From: CAVQBJ01 sp963724405
Lineage (GTDB): Bacteria; Actinomycetota; Thermoleophilia; Solirubrobacterales; Solirubrobacteraceae
Direction: 5' to 3'
NCBI GenBank assembly: GCA_963724405.1
Contig: CAVRUQ010000012.1
Coordinates: 434,001-498,000 of the forward strand
Length of the DNA: 64,000 nucleotides
Every line of letters starts with the position of its first letter. Position 1 is the first letter of the stretch. The notes beneath the pieces were generated by a model, which saw only the letters and a list, made by a program, of their open reading frames with translations, was not told where the DNA came from and searched no databases. The translations under genes were made by a program, and so were the position numbers. Shown here one piece after another: positions 52,788-61,394 of the stretch.

Positions 52788-53873
52788 GTGAGCGCGATCG
52801 CCCCCGACGACATCGTTCGCGAGCCCGCCGACGTCGGCCCCGGCGATCGCCCGCCGCTGCTCGTCGTGCGCCCGCTCGAGGCGTTCCTCGACCGCCACGG
52901 CCTCGGCTCGGGCGAGCTGCGGGCCACGCCGGTCGGCGACGGTCACTCCAACGTCACCTACCGGATCGAGCGCGACGGCGCGGACGTGATCCTGCGCCGG
53001 CCGCCGCGGCCGCCACTGCCGCCGTCCGCGCACGACGTGCTCCGCGAGGCACGCCTGCTGCGCGCACTCGCGCCCACGGCGGCCCGCGTGCCGCGCGTGC
53101 TCGCCGTCGGCGACGACGAGACGGTGATCGGTGCCCCGTTCTATGTCATGGAACGGATCGTCGGCGAGGTGATCACGACCGAGCTGCCGCCTGCGCTCGA
53201 CGCGCCGGCGGAGCGCGCGCGGGTCGCCGACGAGCTCATCGACTCGCTCGTCGAGGTGCACGCCGTCGGCTGGGAGGCCGCGGGGCTGGAGGGCTTCGGC
53301 AGACCGACCGGCTACCTCGAGCGCCAGCTGCGGCGCTTCCTCGGCCTGTGGGAGCACAACCGCACGCGCGAGGTGCCCGAGGTCGAGCGGGTCGGCGCGT
53401 GGCTGGACGAGCACCTGCCGCAGTCCGGGCCGGCGACGATCGTGCACGGCGACTACCGGCTGGGCAACACGATGTACGCGGCGGACGCTCCGGCCCGGCT
53501 GCTCGCGATCCTCGACTGGGAGATGGCGACGATCGGCGATCCGCTCGCCGACGTCGGGTACCTGTGCATGTTCTGGTCACAGGCCGGCGACCCCGACGGC
53601 GGCCTGCGTGAGGCGCTCGGCCGCGTGACGCGCCTGGAGGGCTTCCCCACCCGCGAGGAGCTCGTCGCGCGCTATGAGGAGCGCTCGGGGCGCTCGATGC
53701 GCGATCTGCGCTGGTACATGGCGCTCGCGCTTTGGAAGTCGGTCGTGTTCATGGAGGGCAACTACAAGCGCGCCGTCTCGGGCACGACCGACGACCCCTA
53801 CCTCCGGCAGTTCGGCGACGGCGTGCTCGAGCTCGCCCGCCGGGCCGAGGAGGTGACCCGTGGCGCAGGATGA
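52788..53873 (+). CDS. APH-like phosphotransferase (ACAD10/11-type)
   Basis: 361 residues, GTG start. Kinase-like fold of the aminoglycoside phosphotransferase superfamily: VGDGHSNVTYRIERDGADVIL (nucleotide site), the catalytic VHGDYRLGNTMY and the metal-binding LAILDWEMATIGDPLADVGY. The GHSNVTY and TELPP blocks are typical of the branch fused to acyl-CoA dehydrogenase in ACAD10/ACAD11. These phosphorylate 4-hydroxyacyl-CoA. It is co-transcribed with a HAD gene that overlaps its end by 14 bp, mirroring the HAD plus APH half of ACAD10. Confidence 0.88.
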   Translation: MSAIAPDDIVREPADVGPGDRPPLLVVRPLEAFLDRHGLGSGELRATPVGDGHSNVTYRIERDGADVILRRPPRPPLPPSAHDVLREARLLRALAPTAARVPRVLAVGDDETVIGAPFYVMERIVGEVITTELPPALDAPAERARVADELIDSLVEVHAVGWEAAGLEGFGRPTGYLERQLRRFLGLWEHNRTREVPEVERVGAWLDEHLPQSGPATIVHGDYRLGNTMYAADAPARLLAILDWEMATIGDPLADVGYLCMFWSQAGDPDGGLREALGRVTRLEGFPTREELVARYEERSGRSMRDLRWYMALALWKSVVFMEGNYKRAVSGTTDDPYLRQFGDGVLELARRAEEVTRGAG

Positions 53874-54504
53874 GCCGGCCTCCGGCGCGCTGCCGACCGG
53901 TCTGCTCGTCGACTGGGGCGGCGTCATGACGACGAACCTGTTCGACTCCTTCGCCGCATTCTGCGAGGCCGAGGGCATCGATCGCGACGCGCTCGTCCAG
54001 GCGTTCCGCGCCAACCCCGACGCCCAGGAGCTGTTGTTCGCCTTCGAGGAGGGCCGCGTCGACGAGGGCCACTTCGAGCCGAGGCTCGCCGAGCTGCTCG
54101 GCATCCCCGCGCGCCACGAGGGCCTGATCGCGCGCCTGTTCGCCGGGTCCGAGCTCGACGAGCCGATGGTCAGCGCGGTGCGGGCGGCGCGCGCGGCGGG
54201 GATCCGCACGGGGCTGATCTCCAACTCCTGGGGCACCAGCACCTACCCGCGCCCGCTGCTGGTCGAGCTGTTCCACGGGACGGTCATCTCCGGCGAGGTC
54301 GGCATCCGCAAGCCGGCGCCGCGGATCTACGAGCTCGGCGCCGAGGCGATCGGCCTCCATCCGCGCGAGTGCGTCTTCGTCGACGACCTCCCGTTCAACC
54401 TGCCGCCGGCGGTCGACCTCGGGATGCGCGCGATCCGCCACCGCGAGGCGAGCGAGACGATCGCTCAGCTGCAGGAGCTGTTCGCGCTGCCGCTCATCGA
54501 CTAG
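53860..54504 (+). CDS. HAD-superfamily hydrolase (ACAD10-N type)
   Basis: 214 residues, GTG start. HAD motif I is VDWGGVMTT (Asp nucleophile but Gly at the second acidic position), then ISNSWG (motif II Ser), KPAPRIYELG (motif III Lys) and VFVDDLPFN (motif IV). The pattern fits the HAD domain at the N-terminus of ACAD10 and of soluble epoxide hydrolases. A second acid/base residue is missing in motif I, so phosphatase activity is uncertain. It overlaps the upstream phosphotransferase gene. Confidence 0.88.
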   Translation: MAQDEPASGALPTGLLVDWGGVMTTNLFDSFAAFCEAEGIDRDALVQAFRANPDAQELLFAFEEGRVDEGHFEPRLAELLGIPARHEGLIARLFAGSELDEPMVSAVRAARAAGIRTGLISNSWGTSTYPRPLLVELFHGTVISGEVGIRKPAPRIYELGAEAIGLHPRECVFVDDLPFNLPPAVDLGMRAIRHREASETIAQLQELFALPLID

Positions 54505-54520
54505 GGATCGGCCGCCGGCG

Positions 54521-55351
54521 TCAGGCCGGCCGCGACGCCTCGAACATGGCGTTCAGGTCGGCGAAGCTCGCGGCGCCGTCGAGCCCCGCAAAGCTGCCGT
54601 CCTGCGCCAGCTCGCGCGCCGCGTGCAGGAACGCGGCCCACGCGACCCGGGCCAGGGCGGAGCCGACGCTGATGCGACGGACGCCCAGCTCGGCGAGGTC
54701 GGCCACGCGCAGCCCGGTGTTCGCGCTCATCAGCACGTTGACGGGCCGGGGCGCCACCGCCTCGACGATCGCGCGGATGTCGTCCGGTGCGCGCACGCCG
54801 GGAGCGAACAACACGTCGGCGCCGGCCTCCGCGTAGGCCTGCAACCGGCCGATCGACTCGCGCAGCGGATCGGGATGGCCGACCAGGAAGCATTCGGCTC
54901 GCGCCGTCAGGAGCACGTCCGCGCCCGAGCCGTCGATCGCGGCCCGGGCCGCGCGGACCCGCTCAACCGCCTCGCCCCGCTCGAGCAGGCCGTCGCCGGC
55001 GACGTCCTCGATCGACAGGCCGGCGACACCGGTGTCGACGCATCGCCGGACGTTCGCGGCCACGCCGTCGGCGTCCGGTGCGTAGGCGGATTGGAAATCG
55101 GCGTTGACCGGCACCTCGGCCGCCGCCACCAGCTGCCCGACGTGTGCGAGCACGTCGTCGAGCGTCAACCCCTCGGGCGAGTCGGGCCGTCCGCGCGAGA
55201 AGCTCGCGCCGGCGCTCGTCGTGGCGAGGGCCTTGAAGCCGAGCCCCTGAAGCGCGCGGACCGTCCCGACGTCCCACGGGTTCGGGATCACGAAGCAGCC
55301 GCTCTCGTGGAGCGCGCGGAAGGAGGCACGTTGCCGCGACGCGTCGCGCAT
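54521..55351 (-). CDS. isocitrate lyase/PEP mutase family protein
   Basis: 276 residues of the ICL/PEP mutase superfamily, a TIM barrel that makes or breaks C-C or C-P bonds in 2-oxo acids. Characteristic blocks: CFVIPNPWDVGTVRALQGLG, TTSAGASFSRG, PVNADFQSAYAPDADGVAANV and AGLSIEDVAGD, then LLTARAECFLVGHPDP. Substrate unknown; family members include methylisocitrate lyase, carboxyPEP mutase and oxaloacetate hydrolase-like enzymes. It stands alone, convergent with the HAD gene. Confidence 0.88.
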   Translation of the reverse strand: MRDASRQRASFRALHESGCFVIPNPWDVGTVRALQGLGFKALATTSAGASFSRGRPDSPEGLTLDDVLAHVGQLVAAAEVPVNADFQSAYAPDADGVAANVRRCVDTGVAGLSIEDVAGDGLLERGEAVERVRAARAAIDGSGADVLLTARAECFLVGHPDPLRESIGRLQAYAEAGADVLFAPGVRAPDDIRAIVEAVAPRPVNVLMSANTGLRVADLAELGVRRISVGSALARVAWAAFLHAARELAQDGSFAGLDGAASFADLNAMFEASRPA

Positions 55352-55411
55352 GGCGGGGACGCTACCCGGCCGCGCGCCGCCGACGCACGCGGCCGGCGCC
55401 GCGGGGGCGCG

Positions 55412-56323
55412 TCAGCCGTCCGACGCCGCCGGCGCGCGCGACTCCAGGCGTCGGCGCAGCTCGGCGCCGCGTCCGGCCGACACGGCCCGCGCGGCGCGTT
55501 CGTCCGACAGCTCGAGGCCCCGCGCGTGGGCGAAGTCGAGCAGGTCCTGGCGCTCCTCGCCCTCGCGCGCCGTCTTCAGGAACAGCCAGGCGAACAGGCA
55601 GATCGTCAGGATGCTCCCCTCGACCATCATGACCGCCCCGGCGAGGTTCTGATCGGCGATCGGCGTGACGTGCCAGTAGGCCTCCCCGCGGGCGTAATCG
55701 GGATAGAACACCGTCCCCGACCAGGCGAAGATGTTGCCCAGGATGGCACCGGTGAGCCGCACGGCGAGGATGTAGCCGAGCTTCTGCAGGTTGCCGAACC
55801 AGGCCGGCATCGGCAGCGGGCCGAACAGGCACATCCACATGTTCGCGCCGAAGAAGATGAAGCACAGGTGCTGCACGGCGTGGATGCCCTGATGACGCAG
55901 CGCGGCCTGGTACAGGACCGGCAGGTGCCAGGTGTACAGATCGATCGCCCACAGGGGCAAGGCGACGAGCGGGTTGGCGAGGATCCGCAGCCGATCGACC
56001 GCCCGGATGCGCATGACGGGCGCGATCACCTGGGCGGTGAGGCCGAGCACGAGCAGCAGCGCGCCGATGTCGCCCATCAGCAGGTGCTCGACCATGTGAA
56101 CCGCCAGCAGGTCGTCGCTGATCCGCCCGATCGGGGACAGCAGAGCGAGCAGGATCACGATCAGGCCGCTGTAGAACGCGGCCTGGCGCGCGCCGGGCAC
56201 GGGCCGGCCCTCGCGCGCGAGCGTGCGCGCGCGCTGGGCGTAGAGGATCGCCGCGACGCCGGCGGGCAGCAGCTGCGCCGGAGCGAGCACCGGGGCAAGG
56301 TGGGAGACGGCGAACGGCGGCAT
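55412..56323 (-). CDS. ctaG: CtaG-type cytochrome c oxidase assembly factor
   Basis: 303 residues, seven hydrophobic segments in the caa3-type CtaG pattern: a stretch with SPIGRISDDLLAVHMVEHLLM (His-rich motif), ALPLWAIDLYTWHLPVLYQAAL and a further HAVQHLCFIFFGANMWM. The family helps insert copper or assemble cytochrome c oxidase. The cytoplasmic tail (about 60 residues, ending RRRLESRAPAASDG) is polar. No oxidase genes are in the window. It is preceded upstream by the DMT transporter. Confidence 0.88.
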   Translation of the reverse strand: MPPFAVSHLAPVLAPAQLLPAGVAAILYAQRARTLAREGRPVPGARQAAFYSGLIVILLALLSPIGRISDDLLAVHMVEHLLMGDIGALLLVLGLTAQVIAPVMRIRAVDRLRILANPLVALPLWAIDLYTWHLPVLYQAALRHQGIHAVQHLCFIFFGANMWMCLFGPLPMPAWFGNLQKLGYILAVRLTGAILGNIFAWSGTVFYPDYARGEAYWHVTPIADQNLAGAVMMVEGSILTICLFAWLFLKTAREGEERQDLLDFAHARGLELSDERAARAVSAGRGAELRRRLESRAPAASDG

Positions 56324-56364
56324 CCAGACACGCAGCGTACGCCCCGCGCGGCGCCGGCGCGAGG

Positions 56365-57228
56365 TCAGCCGGCGGCCAGGAGCAGCACGCCGCCGAGCGC
56401 CGCGACGATCCCGGCTCCCTGCAGCGGAAGCACCCGCTCGCGCAGGACGGCGCGCGCCATCAGCACGGTGACGACGGGATACAGCGAGCCGGCGACCGCC
56501 ACGAGCGCGAGCGCCCCTTGGCGGGTGGCGACGCCGTACAGCGTCGTGGCCGACAGATCGAGCAGCCCGAGGCCGGCGAGCAGCAGGCCGTCCGAGCGCC
56601 GCGCCGGCAGCGCCCGCTCACCGGCCAGCCACAGGCCGACCACGAGCGGGATCGCCGCGAGGTGCGAGAGGCCCACGAGCCACAGCACCCCGCCGCGGGC
56701 GCCGGCGTGGGCGAAGATGAAGTAGCCGCCGAAGCCGACCGCGGCCAGGAGCGCGAGCGCGACGCTGCCGAGCCGGGCACGCGCCGCCGCGGAGCCGGCG
56801 CGCGGACGGTCGGGCGCCGAGCGCGACGCGCAGACGACCCCGATCATGGTGAGCGCCAGGCCGACCGCCTGCAGCGCGCCGACCTGGTCGCCCTGGACCA
56901 GTCCGACGAGCACGGGCAGCGCGACGCCGCAGGCGGCGATCGGAGCCACGATGCTCATCGTCCCCGTCGCAAGCGCACGGTAGAAGCAGACGAGCCCGGT
57001 GATGCCGGAGGCGCCGGCGGCGATCGACGGCAGCGCCGCGGCGACGCCCGGTCCCGCTGGGCGGACGATCACCAGCACGAGCGCCATCGTGGCCAGCCCG
57101 AGCAGCTGCATCGTCGCGACGACGGTCAGCACCGGCAGGCGACGCGAGGTGACCCCGGCCAGGAAGTCGGACATGCCCCAGGCGGCGGAGGCGACGACGG
57201 AGAGCGCGATGGCGAACACCCGGGCCAT
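56365..57228 (-). CDS. EamA/DMT-superfamily transporter
   Basis: 287 residues, ten transmembrane helices from two EamA repeats of five. It begins with a short helix (VFAIALSVVASAAWGMSDFLAG) and the second repeat begins near LGSVALALLAAVGFGGYFIF, with the repeat-end signature PVVTVLMARAVLRERVL. These proteins export small metabolites such as amino acids; the substrate is unknown. The start is ATG 57228. It precedes ctaG on the same strand with a 41-bp gap. Confidence 0.9.
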   Translation of the reverse strand: MARVFAIALSVVASAAWGMSDFLAGVTSRRLPVLTVVATMQLLGLATMALVLVIVRPAGPGVAAALPSIAAGASGITGLVCFYRALATGTMSIVAPIAACGVALPVLVGLVQGDQVGALQAVGLALTMIGVVCASRSAPDRPRAGSAAARARLGSVALALLAAVGFGGYFIFAHAGARGGVLWLVGLSHLAAIPLVVGLWLAGERALPARRSDGLLLAGLGLLDLSATTLYGVATRQGALALVAVAGSLYPVVTVLMARAVLRERVLPLQGAGIVAALGGVLLLAAG

Positions 57229-57335
57229 GCTCGCAGGCCCAACGGCCCGCCCCGGCGAGCCGTCAGCCCGTCAAGGCCATCCCGTGATCGCCTGCGACAT
57301 GCGCGGCCCGCGACATGCGGTCGGAGCCCGGCGCC

Positions 57336-57569
57336 CTACGGCCGGACCGGGCCGCGCGACCCGTGCGCGCCCGGCGGCCCCGCCGGCACGCGGTCCGGCG
57401 CCCCGGCCCGCGCGCTCGACGGGGCGGGAAGGCCGGGCCCCGAGATGAGCTCGCGCAGCCCGAGTCCGCTCACCCCGGCGCCGAGCGTGGCCGCGAGCAG
57501 GGCCGCGATCACGGCGACGCAGGCAAGCATGATCAGGACGCCGTTGAGGCGATGTCGTGCCACCGGCAT
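57336..57569 (-). CDS. small single-pass membrane protein
   Basis: 77 residues from ATG 57569. One transmembrane segment (GVLIMLACVAVIAALLAATLG) near the N-terminus and a Pro/Gly/Arg-rich tail. No family is recognised and there is no neighbour with a clear tie. Its coding status is uncertain; the start lies upstream of the divergent kinase gene with 138 bp between them. Confidence 0.45.
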   Translation of the reverse strand: MPVARHRLNGVLIMLACVAVIAALLAATLGAGVSGLGLRELISGPGLPAPSSARAGAPDRVPAGPPGAHGSRGPVRP

Positions 57570-57707
57570 GGCCACTTCTACGCCGGGAACGGCCGTGTTC
57601 CCTGCTCGCCATGCGTCCTGACAGGCCGCTTGCACGATCGCCCGGCGCCGTGCACAAGAAGCCGCCGACGCGATCGACACAATGACGTCCGCCGTCAAAC
57701 CTCGCCC

Positions 57708-59534
57708 ATGCGCCGCCTGTCCATCGCTCGCTCGGTCGCCCTTGCCCTGCTCGGGATCACGATTCTGTACGCGGTGCTCGCGGGTCTCGGCGTCGCCGCG
57801 CTGTACGACGCACGCCAGCGCTACGAGAACGAGCTGTCCGCGGCGTACATGCTCGAGTCGAGCGCCAACCGCCTGCTCGGCGCGGCGGCGATACAGCAGC
57901 TGACGGCGCGCACCGCCACCGGCGCGGCCGGCAGCGCCGACCGACGCGCCGCCCGGCACGACGCCGGTGCGGCGCTCGCCCAGACCGACGCGCTCGCCGA
58001 CGGCGATCCTGCCAGCAGCGCACTGCTCGACGCCGTGACGCGCGACGAGGTCGCGGCGCAGCACGCCAGCGGCCCGCGGGTACTGATCGCCGACCTCCGC
58101 CTGCGCACCGACGTCGTCGCGCTCGTCGGCCACGCAGCGCGCAGCCGCGAGGCGGCGCAGGCCTCCGCCCGCGACGACTCGCGGCGGGCGCTGGGCGCCA
58201 TCATGCTCGCGGCGGCGCTCGTCGTCACCGCCCTGCTCGCGCTGCTCTGGCTGCTCATCGCCCGCGTGCGCAGTCCGCTCGCCGAGCTGGCCGAGGCGGC
58301 CCGGCGCCTCGCCGGCGGCGACCTCGAGGCGCGCGTGCGCACCGGCGGCCCCCAGGAGGTGCGCACGGTGGCGGGGGCCTTCAACGCGATGGCCGACGAC
58401 CTCGCCGACGCGCTCGCGCGGCTCGACGACGAGCGAGAGCGGTTGTCGCGGATCGTCGAGAGCCTCGGCGAGGCGCTGGTCGTCGTCGAGCACGACGGCA
58501 CGATCACGGTCGCCAATCCGCTTGCGCGCGAGCTCCTGCCCGAGCTCGCGCCGGGCGCCCGGATCGACGAGTCCGATGCGCTGCCGCCGCTCGCGAGCGC
58601 GCTCGGGCACGAGGTGACCCTCCAGCGCGCCGGGCGCGTGCTCGCCGCCACGGCCGCGCAGATGCCCGCCGCGGAGGGGTCGGCGCCGAACGTCGTGTGG
58701 ACGGTGCGCGACGTGAGTGAACGGGCGCGCCTGGAGGCGCTGAAGACCGAGTTCGTCGCCACGGCCTCGCACGAGCTGCGCAGCCCGCTCACCTCGATCA
58801 AGGGCTTCGTCGAGCTGCTCGAGCGCGGGAGCGAGCTCGGCGAGCGCGAGCGCGAGTTCGTCCAGATCATCCGCGTGAGCACCGATCGCCTCGTCGAGCT
58901 CGTCGACGACCTGCTCGATCTCGCCCGCATCGAGGCCGGCGAGATCGAGATCTCCCCGCGCCCGATCGACCTCGCCGAGATCGTCGAGGAGACGGTGCGC
59001 CTGATGGGCCCCCGCCTGCGCGAGAAGCGCCAGCACCTGAGCGTCGACGCGCCGCCGGACCTGCCGCCCGTGCTCGCCGATCCGGTGCGCCTGCGTGAGA
59101 TCGCGACGAACCTGCTCACGAACGCGCACACGTACACGCCCGAGGGCGGGCACGTCTCGGTCCGGCTCGGGACCGAGGGCGGGCTGCTCGCGCTGCAGAT
59201 CGCCGACGACGGCCCCGGGATCGACCCGCTCGAGGTCGACCGCGTCTTCGACCGCTTCTATCGGGGCGCGGGCCAGACCCGCGGCGGCGGCACCGGTCTC
59301 GGCCTGTCGATCGTCAAGTCGCTCGTCGACGCGCACGGCGGCACGATCGAGGTGCATTCCGCGCCGGGTCGCGGGACCACGTTCATCGTGCGCCTGCCCT
59401 CGGCCACGCTGGTCGGCGACGACCCCCTGTCGCCGGTCGTTCGCGCGCCGCGGCTGCACGTGGTCGAGGAGGGTCTCGAGCCCTCGCGCGTGCTCGCCGC
59501 CGCACCACGATTCCGCCGCGGGGCCGACGTCTGA
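57708..59534 (+). CDS. membrane sensor histidine kinase
   Basis: 608 residues. A transmembrane helix at about 10-32 (LALLGITILYAVLAGLGVAA), an extracytoplasmic four-helix region, a second helix at about 165-190, a HAMP linker (LARRLAGGDLEARV-like), a PAS-like segment (VVVEHDGTITVANPLARELL), then the HisKA box ATASHELRSPLTSIKGF with the phospho-His and the ATPase domain (NLLTNAHTYTP; DDGPGIDPLEV; GTGLGLSIVKSLV). It overlaps the next gene by one base (TGATG). Its partner may be the receiver protein two genes downstream. Confidence 0.93.
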   Translation: MRRLSIARSVALALLGITILYAVLAGLGVAALYDARQRYENELSAAYMLESSANRLLGAAAIQQLTARTATGAAGSADRRAARHDAGAALAQTDALADGDPASSALLDAVTRDEVAAQHASGPRVLIADLRLRTDVVALVGHAARSREAAQASARDDSRRALGAIMLAAALVVTALLALLWLLIARVRSPLAELAEAARRLAGGDLEARVRTGGPQEVRTVAGAFNAMADDLADALARLDDERERLSRIVESLGEALVVVEHDGTITVANPLARELLPELAPGARIDESDALPPLASALGHEVTLQRAGRVLAATAAQMPAAEGSAPNVVWTVRDVSERARLEALKTEFVATASHELRSPLTSIKGFVELLERGSELGEREREFVQIIRVSTDRLVELVDDLLDLARIEAGEIEISPRPIDLAEIVEETVRLMGPRLREKRQHLSVDAPPDLPPVLADPVRLREIATNLLTNAHTYTPEGGHVSVRLGTEGGLLALQIADDGPGIDPLEVDRVFDRFYRGAGQTRGGGTGLGLSIVKSLVDAHGGTIEVHSAPGRGTTFIVRLPSATLVGDDPLSPVVRAPRLHVVEEGLEPSRVLAAAPRFRRGADV

Positions 59535-60295
59535 TGACCGGTCTGGCGCCAATGGGGATCGAGCGCCTGCAGGGCGAGATCGCCGAGCTGCGGGGCAAGC
59601 TCGCCCAGCGCGAGCGGGCGATGCGGGACAAGGAGCGCCAGCTGGAGCGCTACGCCGACGACCTGCGCGAGACCTACAAGCTCGAGCGCGAGCACGCGCT
59701 CGAGCTGCGCGGCTCCTACATGGCGACGGTGAGGGCGCTCAGCAACGCCGTCGAGGCGCGCGATGCCTACACCGGCAAGCATGCCGAGCGCGTCGCCGCA
59801 TACGGCCTGGAGCTCGCACGGGCCACGGGCTCCTCGCTGGCCGTGGACCCGCAGATCGAGTTCGGCTTCCTCCTGCACGACGTCGGCAAGGTTGCGATCC
59901 CCGACGCGATCCTGTTCAAGCCACAGCCACTCAGCGCCGAGGAGCGCGGCCTGATGGAGCGCCACCCGCTCATCGGCTGGGAGATCCTGCGTGAGATCGA
60001 GTTCCTCGGCGTGGCCAAGCTCGTCGTCCGCTCCCATCACGAGCGCTGGGACGGCACCGGCTATCCCGACCGCCTCGCGGACGACAGCATCCCGTACGCG
60101 GCGCGGGTGTTCGCGGTCGCCGACACGCTCGACGCCCTGACGACCACCCGCCCCTATCGCGAGGCGATGCCGTTCGCGCGGGCGCGGACGATCATCCAGG
60201 ACGGAGCCGGCTCGCAGTTCGATCCGTCGGTCGTCGACGCGTTCAACGAGATCGGCGACGACGAGCTCCTCGCCATCCGCGAGGCGATCGCGTGA
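59534..60295 (+). CDS. HD-GYP domain protein
   Basis: 253 residues. An N-terminal coiled coil (LQGEIAELRGKLAQRERAMR) is followed by the HD-GYP phosphodiesterase domain: HDVGKVAIPD is the metal-binding HD and HHERWDGTGYPDRL carries the GYP. This family degrades cyclic di-GMP to GMP. There is no receiver or sensor domain, so its control must come from a partner, either the kinase upstream (overlap TGATG) or the receiver protein immediately downstream. All catalytic HD-GYP residues look present. Confidence 0.92.
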   Translation: MTGLAPMGIERLQGEIAELRGKLAQRERAMRDKERQLERYADDLRETYKLEREHALELRGSYMATVRALSNAVEARDAYTGKHAERVAAYGLELARATGSSLAVDPQIEFGFLLHDVGKVAIPDAILFKPQPLSAEERGLMERHPLIGWEILREIEFLGVAKLVVRSHHERWDGTGYPDRLADDSIPYAARVFAVADTLDALTTTRPYREAMPFARARTIIQDGAGSQFDPSVVDAFNEIGDDELLAIREAIA

Positions 60296-60711
60296 TCGAG
60301 GCGTCCGCCCACCCGGAGGAGCCGTCCGCGCCCGTCCCCTGGTCGGTGCTGATCGTCGACGACGATCCGTTCATCCGCAAGCTGATCGCGACGACGCTGG
60401 CCGGTGTGGCCGGCTTCGCACTGCACGAAGCCTCCGACGGCGCGCACGCGCTTGCGCTCGCGGCAAGCCGGTCTCCGGCGCTCGTGTTCCTCGACGTCGA
60501 CATGCCCAACTGCAACGGCATCGAGACCTGCCGCCGCCTGCGGACGCTCGATCGGACGCGCGAGGCGAGGATCGTGATGCTCACCGCCGGAGCGGAGCGC
60601 GAGCAGGAGGCGCTCGACGCCGGCGCGGACCTGTTCCTGACCAAGCCGTTCAGCCCGCTCGAGCTGCTGCGCCTGGTCGACGAGCTGCACGCCGAGCAGA
60701 CCTCCGCGTAG
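60292..60711 (+). CDS. stand-alone response-regulator receiver
   Basis: 139 residues, GTG start overlapping the HD-GYP gene by 4 bp. One receiver domain: acidic pocket VLIVDDDPF, phosphorylation Asp in ALVFLDVDMPNCNG and Lys in LFLTKPFSPLELL. There is no output domain. It probably receives phosphate from the kinase upstream and signals by contact, likely with the HD-GYP protein encoded between them. Confidence 0.92.
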   Translation: MIEASAHPEEPSAPVPWSVLIVDDDPFIRKLIATTLAGVAGFALHEASDGAHALALAASRSPALVFLDVDMPNCNGIETCRRLRTLDRTREARIVMLTAGAEREQEALDAGADLFLTKPFSPLELLRLVDELHAEQTSA

Positions 60712-60715
60712 CGCG

Positions 60716-61387
60716 CTACGTCACGCGGTAGGAGCTGATGACCCGCTCGAGTGGGGTGGCGTAGCTGCGCCACTGCGCCGGCGGCGTGGCCACGACGATC
60801 ACGCTGCCCGTGTGCGGGCCGACGACGAAGCAGGCGATCTCGTGGAAGGGACTGTTCCCCGGCTCGGTCACATAGTCGTCGATCACGCACGCCCCCGTGC
60901 CCCCGTTGAACGCGAGGTTGCTCGCCGCCGCCTCCTCGTGAATGCGCTGGGCGTGATTCGTGCGCAGCGCCGCGAGGCGGAACGCGGCCCAACCGTCGAC
61001 GTTCTCGGCGCCCTGCTGGGGCGTGACGTTCAGGAACGCGTAGTACGCGCCGTGCGAGCCCCGCGCGGCGAAGGCCAGCGATCCAGCCAGGCTCGGGAGC
61101 TGCTTCAGCCGCGGGGGATCGGCGACGATCGCGGTGCCCTGCACCGCCCGATACAGACGGAAGGTCGCCGGCGCGGGGCGAGCCGTGAACCACGAGAACG
61201 CACTCGGCAGCCCGGCGCGCGTCGTCGTCGTGCTCGTCGTGGTCGTCGTCGCATCCGCGGCGGTCCTGCTCGCGAGAACACTGCGCGAGGAGACGGATGC
61301 CCCCGCGACGGGCGCGAGCGCGCTCGCGCTCAGCGCGACCAGAGTCGCGCAGCCGAGTCGTGTCGCTGCTGAGATCCCCCCGCGCAC
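60716..61387 (-). CDS. secreted protein of unknown function
   Basis: 223 residues with a signal peptide (RLGCATLVALSASALAPVAGA), followed by a Thr-rich low-complexity linker (DATTTTTSTTTTRAG) and a compact domain of about 150 residues (FSWFTARPAPATFRLYRAVQ to the end). Two Cys (GACVIDD, IACFVVG) could form a disulfide. Function unknown. Convergent with the receiver gene, 5 bp between stops. Confidence 0.7.
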   Translation of the reverse strand: MRGGISAATRLGCATLVALSASALAPVAGASVSSRSVLASRTAADATTTTTSTTTTRAGLPSAFSWFTARPAPATFRLYRAVQGTAIVADPPRLKQLPSLAGSLAFAARGSHGAYYAFLNVTPQQGAENVDGWAAFRLAALRTNHAQRIHEEAAASNLAFNGGTGACVIDDYVTEPGNSPFHEIACFVVGPHTGSVIVVATPPAQWRSYATPLERVISSYRVT

Positions 61388-61394
61388 CGAGCGC

